DNA of 64,000 nt, taken from positions 1 to 64,000 of the forward strand of contig SKCR01006528.1 in NCBI GenBank assembly GCA_019454045.1, given 5' to 3'. Under the pieces are notes generated by a model. The model was given only the letters and a program-made list of their open reading frames with translations, searched no databases and was not told the origin of the DNA. Each line of letters opens with the position of its first letter. Position 1 is the first letter of the stretch. The translations under genes and the position numbers were made by a program. This DNA is from Zanthoxylum bungeanum (Eukaryota; Streptophyta; Magnoliopsida; Sapindales; Rutaceae). Of the stretch, positions 45,471-55,765 are shown one piece after another.

Positions 45471-47421
45471 TGTTAGACATTATGTCCCATAGCGTCACTG
45501 TTTGTAAATGATATTGTATTATTGTACAAAATTAACTATGTGATGATGAAATTGCCTTTTGCCGTTTTGTAATATTATTTACTTTGATATATAAATGGCG
45601 AAAGTCCATATGATTAATACCGGATTGAGATGATATGAGACAATATCAATCCATAAAGGTTTAATCATTAAATATCCCTAGTCGGAGTATTATCGAGATC
45701 GGACATCGATAATGCGGAATAGACTAGTATTGCGCTTGTGCACGTTGTGAGGGCACAACGGCATAGTTCTCATATATTTAAGTATTGGATACTTATGCAA
45801 GTGCGATAGGAGGTTGTGTTTTACCGATGGTACGGAAAACAGCTTCGCTCTGGATAGACCCCGCGGAATCCCATTGGTAGTATGTCTGCGTGTCTATGGG
45901 AGGCCGCATCAGGGTAGGTGTATATGGTCTTAACCTGAGACTTACATCGCTAGTACTTGCGACAATCGGTAAACTTTGGTTTTGGTGGTTGGGGACCTTA
46001 ACCGGTTCTGTGTACACCTCTTCTGGGTTTATCGAGAATCGTAGTGTACTGGATGTGATGTCGAGATGGAAGTATCACTTCAGACATATGGAGGTGATGA
46101 TCACGCAGGACACAGAACTAGTACTCTATAAAAGGTTGCAACCGTCGGGACAATATGACCAGGTCAGGATTGTCCGATTTAAAGAGACTAGTTGCTTGAT
46201 GTCCGATATATGTTTCGTACGGGGCAGACACATTTCCAGCCCCAGGCCTAACATGTGATCATCCGATACTGGATCGATGTACGCAATACTACGGTATACT
46301 ACGCTTGATATAGATCTTATATTCCTATAAGAATATTTCTGGAGAATTGGGTAGGCATGGCGCTTTGCTAGAAGCCAACCTTGTCTTGTGAATCGGTAAA
46401 AACGTAGTACGAGGTACGTACGTGTTCGGATAATCCGACGACCGTATTTACTGCCAACATATCCGGAGATCTCTTGGGTCGCTTCCCGAAGATTCACCAA
46501 TGACGTATGATTCAAACTCGATTAATCTTGGATTAATTACGGAGAGACTTTATCTTGGATAAAGTACTATACATAGAGAGAGAACGATTAATTTGGAATT
46601 AATCGTAAAATTATTATATTCGATATAATAATCGAAATTCGATTTCGACGCGAAATTAAAATTAGATTTTAATTCGGGCAAACGAGTTAATTTAGAATTA
46701 ATTCGTTAGCGACGTAAATAATAATTTCGCTAGGCGCAATTATTTATTTAAATTCGATTTAATTAACGTCGCGACGTAAGTTCGGTATTTCGGAAATATC
46801 GAACCCGAACGCGTGAGTGCACGTGGGCCCACTTTCATTTGGAAACGTGTGGGGCCCACATGACACATGTCATATTATGCATTATTTAACTCTAATGCAT
46901 TGCATGGAGATAGTGTACAATGCACTCAATGGTTTTGCATGGAAATTGAGTGTTTGACACTCTAAGCCATTGCATGATTTGTGTCATAAGTTTATTATTA
47001 ATTTAATAAATATTATGGCATAAATATAAATTGATTTTTTGTAACAAAAATCATTCAACTCTCCTCTCTCTCACATTGCCGAAACTACATGCAGTTTTGG
47101 GCTCTCCATTTCTTCAATTTTTGTGGCAAGATTTGAAGAAGTTGTGCATTCAAAATCACAACAAAGGCTAGCACCTTCAAGGGATCATACATAGGTGATA
47201 TGGGAAACTAATCCTTGAGCTTGGAAGGATCAAACTCGACTTGGAGTCCCTCTTTTCTTCTTGGCCGAGAGCTTCACTGCACAGGGAGGAATTTCGCATC
47301 ATCTTAGCATCCATTTTCAAGTATTGTGAGTATGATTCCGCCATACTTCAATAATTCATTCATGTATTTATATATTTTGCTTGTTCTTGTTGATCTTGGG
47401 GCTTGGTAATAGAAACCAACA
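45471..47421 (+). repeat. Copia 5' LTR
   Basis: 1,951 bp. A TATATAAAT at about 45588 is the best TATA candidate but lies only about 115 bp into the LTR. The frames at 45890-46258 (+) and 46126-46515 (-) occur in both LTRs simply because the LTRs are duplicates. Confidence 0.97.
46521..46803. repeat. Chain of about nine short inverted repeats with 3-nt loops
   Basis: Consecutive hairpins: 46521-46537 (ATTAATC/GATTAAT), 46547-46565 (ACTTTATC/GATAAAGT), 46584-46606 (ACGATTAATT/AATTAATCGT), 46611-46631 (TTATTATAT/ATATAATAA), 46633-46647 (CGAAAT/ATTTCG). They continue with 46654-46674 (AATTAAAAT/ATTTTAATT), 46682-46706 (11-bp arms, one G.T), an imperfect one around 46709-46772, and 46781-46803 (10-bp arms, one G.T). 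Loops in the eight clear hairpins are TTG, TTG, TGG, TCG, TCG, TAG, TAG and CGG. The same chain is in every Copia LTR of the window. Confidence 0.93.
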
Positions 47422-47422
47422 A

Positions 47423-47436
47423 TGGTATCATTGAGC
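47423..47436 (+). other. Primer binding site, tRNA-iMet type variant
   Basis: TGGTATCATTGAGC, one base after the LTR. It matches the standard TGGTATCAGAGC for eight bases and then carries a different insertion-like stretch. Confidence 0.8.
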
Positions 47437-49629
47437 TTAAAGAGCATGCAAATATATTAGGATGTTATTTGGGGAAAATTGTATGAAGCATGATTTGATG
47501 AGTTTGCTTGATTAAATATGCTTAGATGTATGTTATTTAGATTATACATCATCAATTTCATGGAAAATAAATTGGATTAATTTTTCCAACCCAAATGAGG
47601 CTTGGCCGAATACATGCAAGCATATGGACTAGATGATTTTTTAATTTTAAGACATTAGATGACTTGAAACAATATGGAATGATGATTTGTAACTCGATTG
47701 GATTGAAAACGAAATCGGAACCATTTTAATCACCTTGGCCGAATGCTTGATGGAGGATTAGGGACTTGATTTTTTGATTAAATAATGTTGGACATATATT
47801 TAAGATAAAAATATGATTAATGGATTAATTTGATATTTTGGGAATATTGATTTAAAGGATTAATCATGATAATACACTTTAATTAATTAAGTTATAAAAT
47901 TTGGAATTTTAAAATTTGGTTAGTTGGGCTTAATTTTGAATTGGGCCTAAAACTATTATATTTGGACAAATGGGCTTGGTTGGGCCAAGTAGATTTGGAC
48001 CATTTGGATTGGATCCAAAATGGGCCTAAATCACACCATTTAAGCCCAAATATAATAAATGGGCTTTTATGTTTAATTGGGCCTTATGGGCTTGATATTG
48101 ATTTTATGGCATATGAGGGTGATTCCTTATTGGGCTTGGTAATTGGGTTTGACCCATACATTGACCAAAACCCAAGCCTAAAGAAATCAATTGAAAGCCC
48201 ATCGGACTTTAATTAAACGGACATTAGATGTTAGTTGGGCTTTGAGACCCGATTGTATTAGATTTGGAATCTAAGTTATAAAAGCACAATAAAAGTGTAA
48301 ATATTTAATTTAGAATTAAATAATAGGATTAGTATTGAATACGACTTAAATTGGATTTAACGAGTAGTTCGATATAATTCGTGAATTCATACTATAAGTA
48401 TTTATTCTCAAATTGAGTTGGACTCGCGCAAATGCAAACAATTGTTTGAACATTGTATTGTCACCTAATTAAAGACTAATTAATTGGATTTGATTGGTTG
48501 TATAACATGCCTTGAATGAATGAATGTGGATGTGATGTATGAATAGTGTATATCGGATGGATATTAGAAGGGAAGGGTAATTTTAGAAATTATTGTAAAT
48601 TTAGAATTTATAAATTGGACCTGCGTGTCCAGCCTTTCTCTTATTGTCTCTTTGTATTCTCTTCTCACCTAATTCCCCTCAATGTAAATGAGGTTTCTCT
48701 TATTGTATTATGTAATTGGGTAAGAGTAGAATAGTGCTAGCGGGGAGAGGAAAGGGAGTGATTTGTTCTAGGAACAAGTTGTTGTTCATATCCATCCGTA
48801 TATCGCTATTACTTTACTTTACGCGCTTTATGATGTTTTAGAAGCATGCTTAAGGGTGTATGATGATGAGACCTAACAAAGATAATTAATTGGTTGCCAA
48901 TTACGCGAAAAATCCCTCAAACAATATTAAGCGATTTTCCTTCCATTGAATGATTCTTGTTCAAGATCCGAAGTTGGCATTGGTTTGTTTGGCCAAAGTC
49001 AAGACCTTTGTCAATCAAGGATGTACTTGAATCATGAGAGTTTTGTTGCATATCGGTGTCTTGTCCAAATCGTGATTTTTATTGGCCAAAGTCAAGATCA
49101 CTTTTTGTCCAATGACATTGATTACGAAACTTTCCTCGTCAATGGGTCCCGCTTAACTGGAATCATTAGGTTTGTTTTTGGCCAAAGCCAAGGCCTAGAT
49201 GATTCGGAGGATAGGGTTAGGAAAATGTAATGGATACATTGACATTATACATATGTTTCGGACTTGGATGTCCACCTAACCGGATCTAGGAATTGGATGA
49301 GATCCAATTGATCATAGAGATCTACCTAAGTTAAATAGCATACAGCTTTTATTGGCCAAAGTCAAGGTTGTGTGTTATTTAACGGGATCCTAGCCCACTA
49401 GGAAATGCGATTTCCCGAGTTCTCCACAAGGGTTAGAGACTTGAAGAAAATAGTGGGAGGCTATTATTGAATTTGCAATTTCGTTCAGATACTTAGCCTT
49501 ACGCGTCTTTCAAAATTATTTCGTCAATATTTTAATAATTAGTTGGACTAATATATTGTTATTTTGCTTGTAACAGTTTGACTGTACCCATAACATCGTT
49601 GACTTTATAGTTGGACTATAGTTGTCAAG
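47437..49629 (+). other. Copia untranslated leader
   Basis: 2.2 kb between primer binding site and the gag-pol ATG. Frames longer than 60 codons (47941-48216, 48946-49230) are not shared as proteins with the other Copia copies. It contains many TTGGGC/GGGCC words in 47920-48250 and a repeat family at 48989-49366. Confidence 0.8.
48989..49366 (+). repeat. Four TTGGCCAAAGYCAAG words in the leader
   Basis: Copies at 48989, 49082, 49178 and 49352, that is spacings of 93, 96 and 174. The first two are followed by similar text (TTTGTC, then ATTGAT or TTGAAT, then a TTT-rich end), so this looks like an old tandem duplication of about 95 bp. The same four copies occur in the leaders of the other two Copia elements. 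Confidence 0.85.
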
Positions 49630-52600
49630 ATGACTGGCAAGGGTAATGTCCGCGACATAATCATGGGCGATAATGTCTTCAAAGGGACAAACTTTGCCGA
49701 CTGGGAAATGAACCTCAAGATAGTGCTTGGGGCTGAGAGGGTGCTGTATACTATTCAGAGACCTCTCCCGCCTAAACCCACTGAGCCACTGGAGCTAGAG
49801 TTATGGAAGACTCATAGTGACGATTGTGACCAAGCTCAGTCAGTTATGCTAGCTGCAATGACCCAGCATTTCAGACGCCAGAACAGGGACTTGGATCCCT
49901 ATAACATGATGGCAAGATTGCGTGATCTCCACCGCACCAACAAGCGGATGGAGAGGTACGAGCTAGTAAGGAAACTCTTCCGCTCCCGGATGACAGACGG
50001 CGCATCAGTTGAGGCCCACGGGACTCAAATGATCGCTGACATAGATGAGTTAGCCAAGATGGGCATTGTCTTGGAGGCAGAGTTGACGATTGATATGCTA
50101 TTACAATCGCTACCCGATACTTGGAAACAAATCATCATCAACTATAAGTTGATGGACACTGACGACACTCTTGGAGAGTTGTTGTCCGTGCTGAAGGAGT
50201 CCGAAAAGGAACTCCTAAAGGGGAGCAAGCGCGAGGCGCATTATGCATCGACCTCTCATGCGCCAAGGGCTGGGCCCAAGGCAATTGGAGGTGCGAGGAA
50301 GAAGAAGTTCAAGAACAAGGGCAAGGGCAAGTTGACAGTGGCTTCTAGGAAGCCAAAGGACAAATCTCGCGACATCTGCCTCAACTGCGGCAAGAGGGGT
50401 CACTGGAAACGTGACTGCCGAATGGGCAAAGGGCAGAGGGAGGATATCAAGGCTGGCAAGGCTATCGCCTCTGGTATGTTTGTTATTGAGATAAATATGA
50501 ATACTTCTAGTTTTAAAAATTGGATTTTTGATTCTGGTTGTGGTGCTCATATTTGTACTGATGTGCAGGATCTGCAGGATAGCAGGGTGCTGGCATCGGG
50601 GGAGATGGATCTACGGGTCGGAAACGGAACACCAGTTGCTGTTTTGGCCGTAGGGACTTTTGTTTTAGAACTGCCCTCAGGGCATGTACTTAAACTTTTG
50701 AACTGTTATTTTGTACCTAGTTTAACTAGGAATATTATATCTGTATCCTTGTTAACCCAGCAGGGTTACACTTTTGTATTTAGAAACACTGGGTGTTATT
50801 TATATAAAAATGATGCAGAAATTTGCACAGCTGTTGCAAATAACGGTCTTTATATTTTGAATATAAATGAATCTCCTAAAATGACAAACAAAAGGCTCAA
50901 AAGGAGTAATCTAAAAGATGAAGCTTATATGTGGCATTGTCGTCTAGGACACATCAACAAGACTCGCATATCCACACTTTCGAAGAGTGGGTACTTGGAC
51001 GAATTTGATCCCAATTCATATGACGTCTGCGAATCTTGTCTTTTAGGCAAAATGCCTAAATCACCTTTTAGCGGTAAAGGTGAACGTGCCACAGAACTGT
51101 TGGCTCTCGTTCATACTGACGTATGCGGGCCCATGTCTAGCCAGGCTAGAGGTGGATTTCACTACTTCGTAACCTTCACAGATGATGCATCTCGTTACGG
51201 TTATGTGTATCTTATGAGACACAAGTCGGAAACTTTTGAGAAATTCAAAGAGTTTCGACACGAAGTGGAGAAACAAACAGGGAAGAGTATTAAGACATTA
51301 CGGTCAGACCGTGGTGGCGAATACTTAAGTTATGAGTTTCAAGATTACTTGAAAGAATATGGTATTCTTTCACAGTGGACTCCTCCTGGAACACCGCAAT
51401 TAAACGGTGTGTCCGAACGGAGAAACCGCACCTTGTTGGACATGGTAAGGTCAATGATGAGTCGCACTGAGCTACCAATATCCTTCTGGGGATACGCATT
51501 AAACAGTGCTATACTTATTTTGAATAAGGTACCGTCGAAGTCTGTTGAACAGACTCCATATGAGATATGGACAGGAAGGAAACCAGGTTTCTCTTTCCTG
51601 AAGATTTGGGGATGCTGGGCATATGTTAAACGTTTGGAAGGTACCAAACTTGAACCCAAATCTGATAAATGCCTTTTCGTAGGATATCCTAGGGAAACCA
51701 AAGGATATTACTTCTATCACCCACAAGAGAACAAAGTATTTGTTGCTCTACAAGCATTTTTCCTTGAGAAGGATTTTATAAATGCAGTGGTAAGTGGGAG
51801 GAAAGTAGAACTCGATGAAGATCGTAGTGATACTGTTCCTGGCAATGAATCAACGACGGAACAAGAACAGACCGTCCGGGATGAGTCTGTACCACAAACT
51901 TCACATACACAAGGACCGCGTAGGTCGGAGAGAGTCAGAACAGTACCTGAGAGGTATGGGTTCCTGATCTCACCTCATGTAGATATTAATCTTATTGAGG
52001 ATAATGAGCCGGCTACGTATGAGGAAGCGATACAAAATATCGATTCCGCTTTATGGCAAGAAGCCATGAAGTCCGAGATGGATTCCATGTACGCCAACCA
52101 AGTTTGGACACTGGTTGATGCACCAGAAGGCGTAAAGCCTATTGGATGCAGATGGATCTTCAAGAAGAAGACCGACATGGATGGCAACGTACAAACGTAC
52201 AAAGCTAGGCTTGTAGCGAAGGGGTATCGTCAACAATATGGTATTGATTATGACGAAACCTTCTCACCCGTTGCCATGATTAAATCCATTCGGATAATGC
52301 TTGCAATAGCTGCATATTTCGATTACGAGATATGGCAGATGGACGTTAAAACCGCTTTCCTTAACGGAAACCTTTTGGAGGATGTTTATATGCAACAGCC
52401 TGACGGTTTTATCGTACCTAGACTTGCAAACAAGGTTTGTAAGTTAAATCGATCCATTTATGGATTGAAGCAAGCATCACGGTCATGGAATCAGCGTTTT
52501 GATGAGATCATAAAAGAATATGATTTCGTGCAAAACGCAGATGACCCTTGTGTATACAAGAAGGTTAGTGGGAGAGCACTTACTTTTATTGTCCTTTATG

Positions 52601-53583
52601 TCGACGACGTATTGCTTATAGGCAATGACATTCCCATGCTAACGTCGGTGAAAGCTTGGCTTTCATTAAAATTCTCCATGAAAGATCTGGGAGAAGCAGC
52701 CTTTATTCTTGGAATAAAGATCTACCGGGATAGATCTAGAAAGCTGCTTGGACTCTCCCAGAGTACATACATTGATAAAGTGTTGAAGCGATTCAACATG
52801 GAACAATCCAAGAGGGGATTGGTTCCAATGGTACGTGGTACCTCTCTGTCTAAGGACATGTGTCCTAAGACTCAGGAAGAGAGAGACAACATGAGTCGGA
52901 TACCGTTCGCCTCGGCAGTCGGATCGATCATGTATGCCATGATATGTACACGACCTGATGTCTCATATGCTTTGAGCATGTGCAGTCGCTATCAGGCCGA
53001 TCCAGGTGAAGGTCACTGGATAGCAGTTAAGAATATCCTTAAGTATCTTAAACGAACTAAGGATGCTTTCTTAATTTATGGAGGTGGAGAACTTGCGGTA
53101 TCTGGGTATACCGATGCAAGTTTCCAAACCGACAAGGATGACTACAAGTCGCAATCCGGGTACATTTTTTGTTTGAATAACGGAGCAGTGAGCTGGAAAT
53201 CTTCCAAGCAAGATACTGTTGCCGATTCAACAACAGAAGCGGAGTACATCGCTGCATCTGAAGCAGCAAAGGAGGCAGTTTGGATCCGAAAGTTCCTAAT
53301 CGGATTAGGAGTAGTTCCGTTAGCAGCTGAGCCCGTTCCATTGTATTGTGACAATAACGGGGCTATAGCACAGGCTAAGGAACCAAGGTCTCATCAACGG
53401 TCCAAGCATGTTCTTCGACGTTACCATCTGATTCGGGAGATTATACATCGTGGCGATGTAAAGGTCGAGAAGGTCACATCAGATGACAACATTGCAGATC
53501 CGCTGACGAAGGCTGTTCTTCAGCAAGTTTTTGAACGACACATACATAGTTCGGGTATTAGATGCTTGAGTGACTGGCTATAG
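49630..53583 (+). CDS. Copia gag-pol polyprotein (1,317 residues)
   Basis: One open frame encodes all Copia functions in the order gag, protease, integrase, RT, RNase H. Gag ends with a CCHC zinc knuckle (C250, C253, H258, C263). The protease active site is FDSGCGAH with D301. The pre-integrase zinc region has H436, H441, C467 and C470. The integrase core has D497, D560 and E596 (35-residue spacing between the last two). RT has the MDVKTAFLNG block with D905 and the YVDD box at 990-993. RNase H has D1162 (TDAS), E1203 or E1205, and D1241 (YCDNNGA). No stop or frameshift is seen, and the length is normal. The ATG at 49630 follows TTGTCAAG and begins MTGKGNVRDIIMGDNVF; the same region is recognisable in the degenerate copy. 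The product would be cut into capsid and enzymes in cytoplasmic particles, reverse transcribe the RNA and insert the cDNA. Activity itself cannot be read from sequence. Confidence 0.97.
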   Translation: MTGKGNVRDIIMGDNVFKGTNFADWEMNLKIVLGAERVLYTIQRPLPPKPTEPLELELWKTHSDDCDQAQSVMLAAMTQHFRRQNRDLDPYNMMARLRDLHRTNKRMERYELVRKLFRSRMTDGASVEAHGTQMIADIDELAKMGIVLEAELTIDMLLQSLPDTWKQIIINYKLMDTDDTLGELLSVLKESEKELLKGSKREAHYASTSHAPRAGPKAIGGARKKKFKNKGKGKLTVASRKPKDKSRDICLNCGKRGHWKRDCRMGKGQREDIKAGKAIASGMFVIEINMNTSSFKNWIFDSGCGAHICTDVQDLQDSRVLASGEMDLRVGNGTPVAVLAVGTFVLELPSGHVLKLLNCYFVPSLTRNIISVSLLTQQGYTFVFRNTGCYLYKNDAEICTAVANNGLYILNINESPKMTNKRLKRSNLKDEAYMWHCRLGHINKTRISTLSKSGYLDEFDPNSYDVCESCLLGKMPKSPFSGKGERATELLALVHTDVCGPMSSQARGGFHYFVTFTDDASRYGYVYLMRHKSETFEKFKEFRHEVEKQTGKSIKTLRSDRGGEYLSYEFQDYLKEYGILSQWTPPGTPQLNGVSERRNRTLLDMVRSMMSRTELPISFWGYALNSAILILNKVPSKSVEQTPYEIWTGRKPGFSFLKIWGCWAYVKRLEGTKLEPKSDKCLFVGYPRETKGYYFYHPQENKVFVALQAFFLEKDFINAVVSGRKVELDEDRSDTVPGNESTTEQEQTVRDESVPQTSHTQGPRRSERVRTVPERYGFLISPHVDINLIEDNEPATYEEAIQNIDSALWQEAMKSEMDSMYANQVWTLVDAPEGVKPIGCRWIFKKKTDMDGNVQTYKARLVAKGYRQQYGIDYDETFSPVAMIKSIRIMLAIAAYFDYEIWQMDVKTAFLNGNLLEDVYMQQPDGFIVPRLANKVCKLNRSIYGLKQASRSWNQRFDEIIKEYDFVQNADDPCVYKKVSGRALTFIVLYVDDVLLIGNDIPMLTSVKAWLSLKFSMKDLGEAAFILGIKIYRDRSRKLLGLSQSTYIDKVLKRFNMEQSKRGLVPMVRGTSLSKDMCPKTQEERDNMSRIPFASAVGSIMYAMICTRPDVSYALSMCSRYQADPGEGHWIAVKNILKYLKRTKDAFLIYGGGELAVSGYTDASFQTDKDDYKSQSGYIFCLNNGAVSWKSSKQDTVADSTTEAEYIAASEAAKEAVWIRKFLIGLGVVPLAAEPVPLYCDNNGAIAQAKEPRSHQRSKHVLRRYHLIREIIHRGDVKVEKVTSDDNIADPLTKAVLQQVFERHIHSSGIRCLSDWL

Positions 53584-53584
53584 G

Positions 53585-53597
53585 CCAAGTGGGAGAT
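53585..53597 (+). other. Polypurine tract
   Basis: CCAAGTGGGAGAT between the stop codon and the 3' LTR. It primes plus-strand DNA synthesis in this family of elements. Confidence 0.85.
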
Positions 53598-55552
53598 TGT
53601 TAGACATTATGTCCCATAGCGTCACTGTTTGTAAATGATATTGTATTATTGTACAAAATTAACTATGTGATAATGAAATTGCCTTTTGCCGTTTTGTAAT
53701 ATTATTTACTTTGATATATAAATGGCGAAAGTCCATATGATTAATACCGGATTGAGATGATATGAGACAGTATCAATCCATAAAGGTTTAATCATTAAAT
53801 ATCCCTAGTCGGAGTATTATCGAGATCGGACATCGATAATGCGGAATAGACTAGTATTGCGCTTGTGCACGTTGTGAGGGCACAACGGCATAGTTCTCAT
53901 ATATTTAAGTATTGGATACTTATGCAAGTGCGATAGGAGGTTGTTTTTTTTTCGATGGTACGGAAAACAGCTTCGCTCTGGATAGACCCCGCGGAATCCC
54001 ATTGGTAGTATGTCTGCGTGTCTATGGGAGGCCGCATCAGGGTAGGTGTATATGGTCTTAACCTGAGACTTACATCGCTAGTACTTGCGACAATCGGTAA
54101 ACTTTGGTTTTGGTGGTTGGGGACCTTAACCGGTTCTGTGTACACCTCTTCTGGGTTTATCGAGAATCGTAGTGTACTGGATGTGATGTCGAGATGGAAG
54201 TATCACTTCAGACATATGGAGGTGATGATCACGCAGGACACAGAACTAGTACTCTATAAAAGGTTGCAACCGTCGGGACAATATGACCAGGTCAGGATTG
54301 TCCGATTTAAAGAGACTAGTTGCTTGATGTCCGATATATGTTTCGTACGGGGCAGACACATTTCCAGCCCCAGGCCTAACATGTGATCGTCCGATACTGG
54401 ATCGATGTACGCAATACTACGGTATACTACGCTTGATATAGATCTTATATTCCTATAAGAATATTTCTGGAGAATTGGGTAGGCATGGCGCTTTGCTAGA
54501 AGCCAACCTTGTCTTGTGAATCGGTAAAAACGTAGTACGAGGTACGTACGTGTTCGGATTATCCGACGACCGTATTTACTGCCAACATATCCGGAGATCT
54601 CTTGGGTCGCTTCCCGAAGATTCACCAATGACGTATGATTCAAACTCGATTAATCTTGGATTAATTACGGAGAGACTTTATCTTGGATAAAGTACTATAC
54701 ATAGAGAGAGAACGATTAATTTGGAATTAATCGTAAAATTATTATATTCGATATAATAATCGAAATTCGATTTCGACGCGAAATTAAAATTAGATTTTAA
54801 TTCGGGCAAACGAGTTAATTTAGAATTAATTCGTTAGCGACGTAAATAATAATTTCGCTAGGCGCAATTATTTATTTAAATTCGATTTAATTAACGTCGC
54901 GACGTAAGTTCGGTATTTCGGAAATATCGAACCCGAACGCGTGAGTGCACGTGGGCCCACTTTCATTTGGAAACGTGTGGGGCCCACATGACACATGTCA
55001 TATTATGCATTATTTAACTCTAATGCATTGCATGGAGATAGTGTACAATGCACTCAATGGTTTTGCATGGAAATTGAGTGTTTGACACTCTAAGCCATTG
55101 CATGATTTGTGTCATAAGTTTATTATTAATTTAATAAATATTATGGCATAAATATAAATTGATTTTTTGTAACAAAAATCATTCAACTCCCTCCTCTCTC
55201 TCATTGCCGAAACTACATGCAGTTTTGGGCTCTCCATTTCTTCTTTTTTGTGGTAAGATTTGAAGAAGTTGTGCATTCAAAATCACAACAAAGGCTAGCA
55301 CCTTCAAGGGATCATACATAGGTGATATGGGAAACTAATCCTTTTGAGCTTGGAAGGATCAAACTCGACTTGGAGTCCCTCTTTTCTTCTTGGCCGAGAG
55401 CTTCACTGCACAAGGGAGGAATTTCGCATCATCTTAGCATCCATTTTCAAGTATTGTGAGTATGATTCCGCCATACTTCAATTAATTCATTCATGTATTT
55501 ATATATTTTGCTTGTTCTTGTTGATCTTGGGGCTTGGTTATAGAAACCAACA
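53598..55552 (+). repeat. Copia 3' LTR
   Basis: 1,955 bp. Differences from the 5' LTR include a T-run replacing GTTTTACC near 53944, single changes near 54389 and 54560, and small indels near 55190, 55240, 55343 and 55412. Confidence 0.97.
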
Positions 55553-55747
55553 TAAGGGACCAATCTGAACCCAACGGTTTGAGGTCTTCCCTTACGAGGG
55601 GTGAGTGCGGCCTTAAATCATTTCCCAGTTCACACTGGGTGGCGACTATATTTATTCTCATGTTTAGTCCCCCGCGGGCTACTCCGTACCCCGATCGGGC
55701 TGCGAACCAAGACAGCTTCGCATACCTCTGTGCCTGTGTCCACAGTC

Positions 55748-55765
55748 TGGCGACTCTACTGGGGA
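55748..55765 (+). other. Primer binding site of the Tat-like element, tRNA-Arg type
   Basis: TGGCGACTCTACTGGGGA, three bases after the LTR end CACA. This sequence is the usual site in Ogre/Tat elements. Confidence 0.85.

Larger units (their letters stand above)
45471..55552 (+). mobile_element. Intact, young Ty1/Copia retrotransposon
   Basis: 10,082 bp with 5' LTR 45471-47421, 3' LTR 53598-55552, TG/CA ends and an exact 5-bp target duplication TAAGG (45466-45470 and 55553-55557). It holds a primer binding site, a 2.2-kb leader, one uninterrupted gag-pol frame and a polypurine tract. By eye the LTRs differ at only about 20 positions in 1.95 kb, roughly 99% identity, so insertion is recent. 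Everything needed for mobility appears present. The lineage within Copia was not assigned. Confidence 0.97.
42752..55744 (+). repeat. 5' LTR of the Tat-like element (split: 42752-45470 and 55558-55744)
   Basis: 2.9 kb of LTR after removing the Copia and one TAAGG copy. It contains a TATA-like TTATAAAAAG near 43238, a two-fold 33-bp repeat at 42963-43028 and a CA-rich segment at 43970-44230. Two copies of a 237-bp unit start at about 44693 and 44931. Short frames within it are not gene-like. Confidence 0.9.

Noticed and set aside
50215..53354. Minus-strand frames under the Copia polyprotein
   Set aside because: They are shadows of the + strand coding frame.
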